From the NCBI GenBank assembly GCA_030849465.1, contig JARVLF010000014.1, forward strand, positions 496,001 to 560,000: a stretch of DNA of 64,000 bases. Reading direction: 5' to 3'. Position numbers and translations under genes: made by a program. Shown piece by piece: positions 50,501 to 63,371 of this stretch (positions within the stretch are counted from its first letter, which is position 1; every line of letters begins with the position of its first letter). This stretch comes from Moesziomyces globuligerus (Eukaryota > Basidiomycota > Ustilaginomycetes > Ustilaginales > Ustilaginaceae). Under the pieces are notes generated by a model that searched no databases, was not told the DNA's origin, and worked only from the letters and a program-made list of their open reading frames with translations.

Positions 50501-52279
50501 GCGCTGCTGCGCCAGCCGCGCGAGACGCCGCGCGAGGAGAAGCTCGCCTATGTGGAAAACGTGATCCAGATGCTCGAGATGGAGTCGTGGGCCGAAGCGC
50601 TCGTCGGCGAGGTCGGCATGGGCCTCAACGTCGAACAGCGCAAGCGCCTCACCATCGGCGTCGAGCTGGCGGCCAAACCCAAGCTGCTGCTCTTCCTCGA
50701 CGAGCCCACGTCCGGTCTCGACGCCATGGCCGCCTGGAGCATCGTCCGCTTCCTCCGCAAGCTCGCCGATGCGGGCCAGGCCATCCTCTGCACGATCCAC
50801 CAGCCTTCGGGCGAGCTCTTTAACCAGTTTGACCGTCTGCTCCTCCTCCAAAAGGGCGGCAAGACGGTCTACTTTGGCGACATTGGCAACAACTCGCAGA
50901 AGCTCGTCGACTACTTTGGCAAGCGCGCCGGCAAGAGCTGCGGCGAGGACGACAATCCCGCCGAGTACATCCTCGACGTCATCGGCGCCGGCGCGACGGC
51001 GACCACGGACAAGGACTGGCACCAGCTCTTCCTCGACTCGGAGCTGCACACGGACATGATGCAGAGCCTCGAGCAGATCGACGCCTCGGGTGCCGACCAC
51101 GCCGTCTCGGCCGAAGAGGAGATGATGGGCCGTCGCGAGTACGCCGAGCCGCTCTCGGTGCAGGTGCGCCTCGTCCTCCGACGCGCCTTTACGCACTACT
51201 GGCGCGACACGACCTACATCACCTCGAAGCTCGCGCTCAACGTCATCGCCGGCCTCTTCATCGGCTCGTCGTTCTGGGGCCAGGGCAGCAAGCAGACGAG
51301 CGCCTCGCTGCAGAACAAGATCTTTGCCATCTTCATGGCGCTCGTGCTCTCCACCTCGCTCTCGCAGCAGCTGCAGCCCGTGTTCATCCAGTTCCGCGCG
51401 CTCTACGAGGTGCGCGAACGCCCGTCCAAGATGTACTCGTGGTGGGTCGCCGTCTGGTCGGCGCTGCTGGTCGAGATCCCCTGGAACCTGCTCGGCGGCA
51501 CGCTCTTCTGGGTCTGCTGGTACTTTATGGTCGACTTCCCCACCGATTCCAGGACGGCGGCCACCGTTTGGGGATTCTACATGCTCTTCCAGATCTACTA
51601 CCAGACGTTTGCGGCTGCGATCGCCGCCATGTCGCCCAACCCGATGATCGCCTCGATCCTCTTCTCCACCTTTTTCTCGTTTGTCATCGTCTTTTGCGGT
51701 GTGGTGCAGCCGCCTCCGCAGCTGCCCTACTTCTGGCGTGCCTGGCTCTTCTACCTCTCGCCCTTCACCTGGCTCGTCGAGGGGATGCTCGGTTCGGTGC
51801 TCACCGGTCAGCCGGTACGATGTGCGCCCAACGAGCTCAACACATTGACGCCGCCCGCGGGACAGACGTGTGCGCAGTACCTCTCCGACTTTGTCACCAC
51901 GCTCGACGGTCCCAACCTCGGCACGGGCTACTACCAGGAGGGCGCCGACGGCACGTGCGACTACTGCCAGTTCCGCGTCGGCGACGACTACCTCCGCACC
52001 ATCCTCATGAACGCCAACAGCCGCTTCCGCGACCTCGGCCTCATCTGCGCCTACATCGTCTTCAACATCGCCCTCTGCTTCGCCCTCTTCTACTTCTTCC
52101 GCATCTTCAAGCTCTCCGATCTCAAGAAGGGAAACAAGACCAAGGCCAGGAAGAACGTCGACAGCGAAAAGGCCGCAGAGCCCGCCGCCGAGTCTGACGC
52201 GGCGGTACACACCGCGCCCACCGACAGGCCGGCTCAGCAACCCACGCAGGCCACTCAGGCCACGCACACCCAGGTCTAG
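47537..52279 (+). CDS. PDR-type (ABCG) full-length multidrug ABC transporter
   Basis: The 1580-residue protein has the (NBD-TMD)x2 order of pleiotropic drug resistance pumps. NBD1 has a degenerate Walker A (GRPGAGCT at 210-217) and canonical signature VSGGERKR (333-340); its Walker B reads ALFDNSSRGLD. NBD2 has canonical Walker A GESGAGKT (925-932) with a degenerate signature LNVEQRKR (1030-1037) and LFLDEPTSGLD. This asymmetry is the normal PDR pattern, with one functional ATP site. Each TMD has six hydrophobic segments and the second a Cys-containing extracellular loop (residues about 1430-1480). The C-terminal tail is short and polar. It exports lipophilic compounds across the plasma membrane. 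A heptamer repeat lies upstream; its substrate and role here are unknown. Confidence 0.95.
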   Translation: MEADGHASQPAPAITTAAVTERDLRAADNVATNAATTNAGTSVAGDHDASSNDSSDQPSPAMPAIQRTKSGRGAVPFASLDPEGTAELTRRLTEHSLRARTRTTDGGEAALGFDPFDKNGNFELERFLRHVMDEAQGANLESRQMGLVWQNLTVTGLGTGYAIGDTIGSLPLKPFHAIKNFKSLLHPPVKTIIDNFEGCVKPGEMLLVLGRPGAGCTSFLKSIASYRDGFKQINGTVLYQGMDHTIIDKRLRGDVVYCPEDDVHFPTLTVWQTLAFAVATRAPQARRRLNLIESQDTNTREGYVKTLVEVFATILGLRHTYNTKVGNDFIRGVSGGERKRVSVAETFASRAKVALFDNSSRGLDSSTALEFVKSLRISTDIANTTTVASIYQAGEGLTQLFDKVLVINEGRQVYFGPTSEAVDYFTDMGYVPHDRQTTADYLVACTDALGRKVRDGYENRAPRTADEMARYWQASPQGQKNHQEVEEYLRELHDKVDDAAVKHYKEIAREEKAKGARKGSAYIISLPMQIRLAIKRRAQIIWGDLATQLVITLASIFQALITGSVFYQMPKDTSGFFSRGGVLFFALLYNSFTALSEITAGYAQRPIVIRQRRFAMVHPFSDAVANTLLDIPIRTFTLIFFDILIYFMTGLAYSADQFFVFFGITALISYTMVAFFRCLAASTKSESLATMIGGLAVIDLALYAGYVIPRPSMVVWWKWLSYCNPVAFAFEILLTNEFRRLDVPCGNYIPAGPAYANVSPDNKVCPVASARPGQTTINGSEYLAASFQYYYSNSGRNAGIVFGFWFFFLIVYFVASEFQGDPTASGGVMVFKRGSAPKEVVQAAKASGDVEAGDVAGVTNDPVADEKQAEEQQHSNEAVAKLESSSSVFAWRNVNYDVMIKGNPRRLLNNVSGFVAPGKMTALMGESGAGKTTLLNVLAQRTDTGVVKGLFSVNGAPLPKSFQSSTGYCQQQDVHMATQTVREALQFSALLRQPRETPREEKLAYVENVIQMLEMESWAEALVGEVGMGLNVEQRKRLTIGVELAAKPKLLLFLDEPTSGLDAMAAWSIVRFLRKLADAGQAILCTIHQPSGELFNQFDRLLLLQKGGKTVYFGDIGNNSQKLVDYFGKRAGKSCGEDDNPAEYILDVIGAGATATTDKDWHQLFLDSELHTDMMQSLEQIDASGADHAVSAEEEMMGRREYAEPLSVQVRLVLRRAFTHYWRDTTYITSKLALNVIAGLFIGSSFWGQGSKQTSASLQNKIFAIFMALVLSTSLSQQLQPVFIQFRALYEVRERPSKMYSWWVAVWSALLVEIPWNLLGGTLFWVCWYFMVDFPTDSRTAATVWGFYMLFQIYYQTFAAAIAAMSPNPMIASILFSTFFSFVIVFCGVVQPPPQLPYFWRAWLFYLSPFTWLVEGMLGSVLTGQPVRCAPNELNTLTPPAGQTCAQYLSDFVTTLDGPNLGTGYYQEGADGTCDYCQFRVGDDYLRTILMNANSRFRDLGLICAYIVFNIALCFALFYFFRIFKLSDLKKGNKTKARKNVDSEKAAEPAAESDAAVHTAPTDRPAQQPTQATQATHTQV

Positions 52280-53892
52280 ATCTTTGCGCTCACTTCCCTC
52301 CACACCTCTCTCGGCCCTTTTTGCTCTCTTTGATCCTGGTCGCATCCACGCGCCTCGACTCTGTACCATCCTTTGTCCGTGCTAATGCCTACGTGCTCTT
52401 GACGTCTTCCAGACATCACTCGTGCCCTGACACTGGGTTTCGGTCTGCTCTCACCGGCAGCGAGAAATGGATGTCGTGGAGGTTTTTGGGGGTTGCTTTT
52501 TCCAAGACGTTTTTCTTTTTTGACAGCAGTTGCTCAATTGTAAAATCTCGCTTGGCTGTAATTTCACAGGAGCGGCTCGGCCAGAGGGATTTGCAACCGA
52601 CTGCAGCAGCGGCGAACTCTGCGTTCTGGGACCTTCTCGTTCGCTCGCTCTTGCAGTTAGGATCGACCGGGAAGACGAAGTGTTTCAAGCAAAGGTAGCC
52701 GTTTGAGCGTCTTCTGGCGTGCGAGCGAGTCGAGCCACGCCCAATCCGAACAGCTGGCTTTGCGGACTTGTCGCTATCGCGCCATCAGAGGGCCGTGCGA
52801 GTGGTCGGTCCATGCCAGCCCTGACCTCATCTTCTGTCTCGCAACTCACACCACCTTGGCACAAGGAGGACCCGCAGACGGCGATCGTATAGACAAGTGA
52901 TTCAGGGCAGTGAAAAGTATCTACAGGGGTGGAAAAAAACGTGGCGTCGAGAAGCGATGACTGGCTAGCGTTGGGAAAAACGGGCCAGGCGAAAGCACTC
53001 GAGCAGATGATGGGCCACTAGAGGTACACACGAATGCTGAGGGGAGAAAGAGAGCCAAAGACCTGGGATGGATCATGACGTCTCTAGAAGAAGGGAGTGG
53101 CGGGTGGAAGAGAAGCAGAACAGACAATTTGACGTGACAAAATCGAAGGGGGTATAATGGAAGATCGACATCAACGTCCATGTGAATCGGCTGGCCGAAT
53201 CCCCACGAACATCGACCATCAATCAAACATGCAGGACGGAGCCCCATGCGAGCAGACCTTGAAGAAAAACCATGGCTAGAACCAGCGCATCATCCAACGA
53301 GATGCGTAGAAAGTCTGCTAGACTTTTTGATGAACGGGACCGTACTACTTGCGAGAGAGAGAGAGAGAGATGGGACAACTTGTTTTGCGTGCATGGTATC
53401 TTGATGCTGGAAATTTTGATGCGGATAGGCTTGATCGTGACTCTCTAAGTGATGCAAAGGTGGATGCGCATTATCGGAACCGGATGAGAACCACTCTGAA
53501 GAGTCGTGGTCGGCAGATGTTTTGATGACGACCAAGCTTAAAAAACCCAGCCAGACGTCTCGAAGCAATCGAGACGTTGGGCCAGAAGCAACCATGCAGG
53601 TGCGAGGTGGAAAAGGGGAAGAGAGGCTGCCTCGGTTGGCTCGATGCGGCGAGGGGCGCGGGCGCGCCCGACCCACACCGACGAGGCGCCGCTCGACAGC
53701 GAAGAGGAAAGGGTTGAGCCGAGATGAAATTGTCCGCTATGCTTTTGAGATGTTATTCGTGCGTTCGTAAAGGGGCCAGGAAGAGAAGAGAAGACGACCG
53801 AGCTGAAGGAATCGTGGAATCGAGGCCTGGCGAGAAGAGTGGATCAACGCCAAACGGGTTGCCAGGTTTTGACGCCCGGGCACCCGAGGCGT
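52280..53892. other. Convergent intergenic region with (GA)n
   Basis: About 1.6 kb between the ABC transporter and DED1 stop codons. A (GA)n run lies near 53351-53370. The minus-strand frame 53290-53676 has a weakly hydrophobic start but no other support. It is long for two convergent 3' UTRs, so an unrecognised transcript is possible. Confidence 0.45.
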
Positions 53893-57019
<3,127 letters not shown>

Positions 57020-59383
57020 TCAGCATACCATGTCATACTCGCTGCCGCTTTCGTAGAATTCAGACGCGGGGCTGTCGTACCCATTGCTGCCCGGATAGCT
57101 CACGCAAGGCGTGGGCGGCGCGCTTGGGAAGTAGGTGCTCGAGAAGATCGAAGAGGCGCCCGAGCTCGACGCGTTTGACCACGGTGAGTTCGATCCTGGC
57201 GTGGCACATGCAGCCGGCCTGCCACGTTCTGGCATGGACCCGGCAGGCAGGCGCCAGCCTTCTGCTTTCCGAGCGGAATCGAGGTGCGCGCGCTGGTCCT
57301 TTGGTGACGATGGCGGTGACGGGCTCGTCTGTGTGAGCACGGGAATCTCCGGACGGCCAGCTGCAAGCCCCGGAAGACTCGAGTGGGGCATGGACTGGCA
57401 ACTCAGACGGCGTGGGGCAGGGCCATCGCCCGCACCGAGACGGTGCACAGGAGGGGCCGAGGTGGAGCGACTGGGAGACATGGACGCCGAGCGAGCAGCA
57501 GGCGTGCCTGGCAATGGAGGTGGGGGCGCATGTCCGAACTTGCTGCGGATGGATAAGGCTTCCGATGAGAGCGCCTCCGACTGGCTGGCGCTCGAGCTGG
57601 CGCGGTTGCGAAGGTAGTGCGGCAGATTGCGTTGGCGCTCCTGCATGCGCTCGCGCTCCTTCTGTTGGCGCAGGCGAACCGAAGCACTTCCGAGCGAGCC
57701 GGGACCGAGTGTGGAATCCGACTCGGCGCCGCAAGCGGGTGTGCGCTCGCGAGATGCATTCATCGCAGCGACGCCAGCATTGTAGGCGTTGTAGTTCTCG
57801 GGCTTGGTGGTGCCTTCGGTGCCAGCGACCTTCTTGGGCTTGCAAGCTGCGACGGCAGCCCATCTAGCCTCCAAGAGGCCCATCTCCATCTTCATGGTCC
57901 TCAGCTCTTCAACGTCGGCAGGGCTGAGCCTATTGTTGACGGGGCAGCTCTTGCGATCGTACTCAACGGGGCTGTGCGTGCGCATCTCTTGCGGTGGTCT
58001 GCTGCTGAAGCGAACCGATCGACCGCGGGGCTGGTCGCGCTCGCACGACGATTCGCGCGTCGAAGCAGCGGACTGCTGCGAGTTCTGGCGGCGGAAGCAT
58101 GGGCGCAGCTTGACGGGCGAAGAGTTGCGACGGCTGGAAGAGCGCGAGAGACGGGGCGGCGAGAATTGAGCTGCATCGTTCGAGTGGTCGGCGTGGTCGA
58201 GCGCGCGATCCTCTGGCTGGAGCGCCGAAAGGCTTGGAGGAGCGGCGGCGGCGTGCCCGGCTGTCGACAAGATCGCGTGAGATGCTGTTGCGCCGGACTT
58301 GAGGGTCTCGACGCTCGCTTCGAGGCCAGCCTGAGAGGCGGCGGTGGAAGCAGCAGCAGCAGCAGCAGCATCGGCACTGACGCAGGAGCAAAGGGGTGAA
58401 GGAACTGCAGGCACGGTGTCGGAGGGACTGACGCTGCGTGGGGGGGCGAGTGGGGGCCCTGATACCTCGCAAGACCATTCGACCGAGTTGGAAGCGTAGG
58501 AGGGCTTGGGCATGACGGTGGTGTTGATGCATTCGCCGCCCTCTTCGACGATCTCCGAGATGCGGCCCTTCTTGATGCGACGAGGACGGCGAGAGGCGAT
58601 CTTGTTGGCGTAGTTGTGGAGCAACCACTCGCTGCGCTTGCGACGCGCATAGTCGGAGGCGGCGGTACCGTGGGAGGCAGGACGCGGGGGAGCAGCATGA
58701 CGGGAGGAAGCAGATGCGCCAAGGCTGAGGGAGTAGACGCCATGGGACAGCGACTCGTTGTCCCCGCCGTGGGAGCTGGCGCGTTCCGAATCTGAATCGA
58801 GGTCGACGCCAATGTCGAGCGAGCAGAGGCTGCTGGACTCTTCGTCGCACTCGCTGACCGTCTCGAGCTCGGGTTCGAGGTCGAGGTCCTCGATGTCGGC
58901 GAGATCGCCGCGTCGGAAGCTGTTGATGCTGGAGACGCTTCCTGGACTATCGGTGAGCGCCTCGCTCATGCTGGGGCTGGGCGGGATGGTTGCAAAAGCG
59001 GCGTCGAAGCTGAGGTTCGAGTCGAAGGAGGACGAGTTGGGCATGGCAAAGTGACGACCATAGCGGTTGGCGGGGCTGGTCGAGTAGGAGTTGGAGGGAG
59101 GATGCGAGGCAGAGGGCGGATTCGAAGGGAGATCAGCGAGTCGAGAAGCCGAGGCGGGTGGGGGATAGGAAGCACCGAGTGCGGGCGCTGGTGCTGGCGT
59201 GGAGGGATTGCGTGTGGACGAGGAGGAAAGGGTGCTGGCGATGGCGAGGGAGTGCAGACCTGCCGAGACGGCTTGGACAGGATCGGGAGGCTCTATCGCG
59301 CTGTTGGAAGCGAGGCCGTCGTCCGACATCGCGGTTGGCGCGACCGAGGCGGCATGGGAGCTGGAATCGACGGTGGCTGACAT
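57020..59383 (-). CDS. Unrecognised Ser/Pro-rich protein with PP1-docking-like motif
   Basis: The 787-residue protein is mostly Ser/Pro/Ala-rich and probably disordered. No catalytic domain is recognised. A more ordered conserved-looking block lies at about residues 235-300: YARRKRSEWLLHNYANKIA, followed by RRPRRIKKGRISEIVEEGG, which looks helical and basic and could be nuclear. A second block near 440-500 has RSVRF (455-459), which fits the PP1 docking motif [RK]-x-V-x-F, followed by PPQEMRTHSPVEYDRKS. Similar S/V-R-F ... PP ... THS..EYDR strings occur in other fungal proteins as I recall, but I cannot name the family. An Ala run near 335-345 is encoded by a CAG-type repeat (58351-58377). 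A PP1 regulatory role is inference only. Confidence 0.6.
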   Translation of the reverse strand: MSATVDSSSHAASVAPTAMSDDGLASNSAIEPPDPVQAVSAGLHSLAIASTLSSSSTRNPSTPAPAPALGASYPPPASASRLADLPSNPPSASHPPSNSYSTSPANRYGRHFAMPNSSSFDSNLSFDAAFATIPPSPSMSEALTDSPGSVSSINSFRRGDLADIEDLDLEPELETVSECDEESSSLCSLDIGVDLDSDSERASSHGGDNESLSHGVYSLSLGASASSRHAAPPRPASHGTAASDYARRKRSEWLLHNYANKIASRRPRRIKKGRISEIVEEGGECINTTVMPKPSYASNSVEWSCEVSGPPLAPPRSVSPSDTVPAVPSPLCSCVSADAAAAAAASTAASQAGLEASVETLKSGATASHAILSTAGHAAAAPPSLSALQPEDRALDHADHSNDAAQFSPPRLSRSSSRRNSSPVKLRPCFRRQNSQQSAASTRESSCERDQPRGRSVRFSSRPPQEMRTHSPVEYDRKSCPVNNRLSPADVEELRTMKMEMGLLEARWAAVAACKPKKVAGTEGTTKPENYNAYNAGVAAMNASRERTPACGAESDSTLGPGSLGSASVRLRQQKERERMQERQRNLPHYLRNRASSSASQSEALSSEALSIRSKFGHAPPPPLPGTPAARSASMSPSRSTSAPPVHRLGAGDGPAPRRLSCQSMPHSSLPGLAAGRPEIPVLTQTSPSPPSSPKDQRAHLDSARKAEGWRLPAGSMPERGRPAACATPGSNSPWSNASSSGASSIFSSTYFPSAPPTPCVSYPGSNGYDSPASEFYESGSEYDMVC
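58351..58377. repeat. CAG/CTG triplet repeat in coding sequence
   Basis: About nine consecutive AGC units that encode a polyalanine run in the minus-strand protein. Length variation would change the protein without shifting the frame. Confidence 0.7.
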
Positions 59384-62040
59384 GGTGAGGCGAAGCAGGA
59401 GGTGTCAGGAGGGCAAGCGGGCGAAGGTGCAGGCGGGTGGAAAACGAAGTCAGACGACTAGATGGCGATGGAAGCGGGGCCGATCGACATTGTGTGGGCG
59501 ATGAGTGCCGCGGGTTGTGATGGTGAGGAGGCTGCTGGGTGGTGGTGGGATGAGTCGTACGGCGTGGGCGAGAAGTGGTTGTGGACCGAGCCTGAGCTTC
59601 GAGAAGCCGAATGCTACAAGGAATTGAGCATAGCAGCGAAAGGAGTGGAGAAGCGGGATCGAGAAGCACGAAAGGGGTCGCAGCGAGAGTACCAAGATCC
59701 ACGTGAGGTGGTGTGAATGATTTGAGGAGGTGAAGAGGGGGAAGGAAGCGAGGCGATGCGATGCGGTGCGGTGCTGTGGGACGAGGGAAGAGGAAGAGAG
59801 ATGACGTTGGGGGCCAAGCCAAGCCGAGCCAAGGCTGATAGATAGGCGGTGGCTGGGCGTCAGCAAGTGTTGAGGAGGATGTTCCTGACGAGGATCGCCA
59901 GACGGGGCAGCCAACGCAGCGGCGGCGTGCGATGGTGCAGCTCTCTCTTGGTGGAGTTAGTCCGCTGCTGTGCTGCTGTGCGGCGATTGACAGCCTAGGT
60001 GAGGCGCGTGGTGGTCGCCTGAGGCTGTGGCTATCAGACGCTCGGGCATCCGGCGAGAGGCCGAAGCAAGGCTGAAGGGTTGAGGGGAGATGTGCTGGAC
60101 TGTAGCGGTGCACAGCACACAGCGCATGAGTGCCGGACGCAGGAGCAGAGGTGTTGTTGGTGCGAACTGGTGAGAGCCATGCGCCCGCACCCTCTGGCCT
60201 CGCGCCCGATTCCTCACCACGCCTGCTGTCGTCATTTAAATCCACAGGACTGTATTCGCCTTTCGGTTTAGATTTCCACAGCGTCGTTCGCCCAACATTG
60301 CTCTGAGCTTTACCCCGAGCTGCACAACCTGATGACAAGCTGGTTGCACACCGCATTGGCATCTGCTCGATGAGGTTTGCCGTGCTGTACGCTTTCACTT
60401 GCGCTCACTTGGACGCTTTGGCAGCGGCTAAAGAGTGCGTCGGTGCATTTCTGGCGCGGCCAAGCTAGTCAGGTGTGGGCATAGGGGTGAGCGCTTTGCG
60501 GGCCGAGGGTGAAGGGCGTCCTGCCGCAACGCACGCCATTTCTATTTAGTTTTATTTATTATTTGTTTATCTGTTTTCGGGACTGCGAACCCCAAATTTT
60601 GAGGCGCGATAGCCACGCCAGTCTCAGGTGCACACGGCGTTTGTGCCCGCATCGGTCTTGCACTCGGGATGCCGTCCCCGTCCCGCCCAGAGTCCTGTCT
60701 ACAAGCCAACTACAGTACAGTGACCCTGTACGATGCAGCAGGCCTTATCCAGTCAGGCTACAGCACGCACAGTCAATGCAGAGAACAAGCATGTCGGACA
60801 AGCGGTGGTTATCGAAAGGTCTGGATAGCCTAGCCTTATCCAAAGGCCTATCGACGAATAGCTGCCGATGGCCAGGGCCAGAGCCGATGGCGCTGCCTGA
60901 CGGTGTGCACCAAGCGAACGAGGTGAGACGCACCGATGCGCGCCTGTGGAGGAATGCGGAGCTCGCCTGGCCGCGACCGTCAAGCCCGTTATCACCAGCC
61001 GCTCGTCGGAAATGCGCACCCCTCGCCGCCCCGATCTGGCCGATTTCACCTCACCCTCGCTGTCTGCGCTCTGGCCTGGCCGCTGTACGGTATGAGTGCA
61101 GCCTCGTTGGCCATACTTGCTGAGCCATGAAGCGAAAGATCTCAGCATGCGTACGAACCTCTTTAGGCATGTGACTCTGTCACTCGACAGAGTGCTGCGC
61201 CGATGGCATCATGGTCAGTCATCACCAGTCGGCTCGCTGCTGTGCGATCCGAGTTCGATTCCGATTTCCAGCCTGCGCTCCCCGCTCTCTCGCGCTCCGC
61301 TCTCGCCAGCTCTCGCCAGGTTCAGACCCAACCCCTGGCCGCATTGGAGGGCCTGGCGCTCGCCGCCAGAAAACGCCTCCACTGGTTGCCCCGCCAATTC
61401 TCATCCTTTGGTCGGCGGCACACTCGTCGTCACCCGCCATGCCGCTCAGCCGGATCACAGCTCTCTTGCGCGCGCGGAACCACCTTCATCTCGCATGTCG
61501 TCCAAGTCTACGTCGGGCAGCACCGAGTGTGAGGGCCATGGTAGGCCGCAGCTTCAAGATTTCTCCTAGGACCCTTGTGAGGGACGTGAGTGTATGCGAT
61601 CTGTGGAACTTCCGCCGATCCCGATCCTGCATGGTATCACCGATGAGCCCTGGTATCTGTTACACCGTATCTTCCAGTATTTCGGCGCGAATGTATTTCT
61701 TCCGGAAAGTTGCGTATCACGTGAGGTAGAATCATGCTCGGCCGAGCTTTCTCCCCGCCCAGTCTCCAAATTGGCAGGCATTCTGGCCCACACCCGGCAG
61801 ATGGACCCGCCCCGCTGCGCTGGGCTCTCCAGGCCTTGCGGATCCAGAGGCAGCCAACTGGGTTAGTCGCCCGAGTTGCTCGAACTCAACCAAGGCCGCC
61901 CAGCCAGCGTAGCCTCACCAAATCCGCACCGCACCCAAGCAAGGCTGCACACTGAGAGCGCTCCAACACTTCCAAACCGCTCTAGCACCACCATCTTCGT
62001 CACGATCAACCATCAAGATCATCACTGAACAATAGTCAAG
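59384..62040. other. 2.65 kb region before RPL11
   Basis: It holds the promoter of the Ser-rich gene (minus, left) and of RPL11 (plus, right). The leader side near 59390-59780 is CT-rich on the minus strand. An AT-rich island of about 40 bp (60541-60580) interrupts otherwise GC-rich DNA. Frames such as 60509-61123 lack any recognised feature. No gene is supported. Confidence 0.45.
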
Positions 62041-63371
62041 ATGGCGGAATCCAGCAAGGCCATTAACCCCATGAAGGTTGGTATCACACACGCCGACATC
62101 CGCGCACCTCATCATCATCGTCATGTTCGTCCACACCACCACCACTCGATCGGCCGTCAGCACATCGACAGCGACATCCTCCTCAGCCTATCGACCGACC
62201 AGCGACTGCACGGTCGAAGACCTACCATCAGCCACGCAGCGACATGCCAGATCCGCGCTTCCCAGCATCTTCGCTTCTCGCGCCGCCCCCACTCTCTCGC
62301 TCCCAACCCGTTCACACATAACGCATCAACCCAGCATCGATCCACCGTTCAGGCGGACCTCGACACAATGTGCAGACGTGTCCTCCTCATGTGCAGGCGA
62401 ATCGGGTCAGGCAGAGACAGAATGTCGACACTGGAACATGGAGGAATCAGCGGAGCGGATGGCGGTAACCTTGTGGCGCAGGACGGCGACCGAAGCCTCC
62501 AAGGGCGTGCGCTATGCTCTCCTGCTCCGAGCGCGCTGTCCCATCACCGTACCGCTATCTGTGATATGCTGGCACGCTGTAAAGTGTCGCGTCATTCGAC
62601 TGCAAAAGCAGCGCGGTGTCTGTGCCAAGACGTTGGTCCAACCTCCGTACCCAGCATTCTCTCAGCACCCACCATTGCCACCGAGTAACAACGGCGCTGA
62701 AGCTGGTGACTCGATTCAACACCTTTCGACACCTCAACTCGCCCTTACGCCGATCGATAGAGTGCTGTGGTATTGGACGGACAGACGAACATGACTGCGA
62801 AGAACACGCTCATCGCTTCGATTTGCATATGCTGACCTTCTTCTCATCCCCCGCATTGCTTTCGGCTTGACCTCAACAGGAGCTCAAGGTTGACAAGCTC
62901 GTTGTCAACATCTCCGTCGGTGAGTCTGGTGACAGGCTCACCCGTGCCACCAAGGTGCTCGAGCAGCTCACTGGTCAGACCCCCGTCACCAGCAAGGCCC
63001 GCTACACCCTCCGTGGCTTCGGTATCCGCCGTAACGAGAAGATCGCCTGCCACGTCACCATCCGCGGCCCCAAGGCCGAGGAGATCATCGAGCGTGGTCT
63101 CAAGGTCAAGGAGTACGAGCTCCGCCGCCGAAACTTCTCCGACACCGGCAACTTCGGCTTCGGTATCACCGAGCACATCGACCTCGGCATCAAGTACGAC
63201 CCCTCGATCGGCATTTTCGGCATGGACTTTTTCGTCTGCATGACCCGCTCCGGTGCCCGTGTCGCCCGCCGCAAGCAGCGTGTCGCCCGCGTCGGTGCTC
63301 CCCACCGTGTCAAGAAGGAGGAGACCGCCGCTTGGTTCAAGCAGCGCTTCGACGGCATCATCATGCGCTAA
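62041..63371 (+). CDS. RPL11: 60S ribosomal protein L11 (uL5), two exons
   Basis: Exon 1 (62041-62076) encodes [12 protein letters not shown] and exon 2 (62880-63371) continues [22 protein letters not shown]. The 175-residue product matches eukaryotic uL5 over its whole length: [63 protein letters not shown]. It binds 5S rRNA in the large subunit's central protuberance. The join is phase 0, giving NPMK|ELK, the family's standard junction. The donor is GTTGGT rather than GTAAGT, and the acceptor is CAACAG. Codon use is strongly biased to C- and G-ending codons, as expected for high expression. Confidence 0.97.
62077..62879 (+). other. Long first intron of RPL11 (803 bp)
   Basis: About ten times longer than other introns in the window. 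The intron is GC-rich with no clear open frame relation to RPL11. Introns of ribosomal protein genes often carry regulatory or snoRNA sequences; I saw no convincing C/D box pair. Confidence 0.85.

Noticed and set aside
46937..52369. 1810-residue minus-strand frame
   Set aside because: Antisense shadow of the ABC transporter, with no recognisable domain.
53290..53676. Minus-strand frame with weakly hydrophobic start between ABC transporter and DED1
   Set aside because: No promoter, no recognisable domain, and low-complexity Ser/His tail from a GA repeat; likely chance.
60509..61123. 204-residue plus-strand frame upstream of RPL11
   Set aside because: Composition looks non-coding, no domain or signal is recognised, and frames of this length occur by chance in GC-rich DNA.
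61248..61265. GTTCGATTCC motif resembling a tRNA B box
   Set aside because: The flanking bases do not form the T stem and no A box was found upstream.
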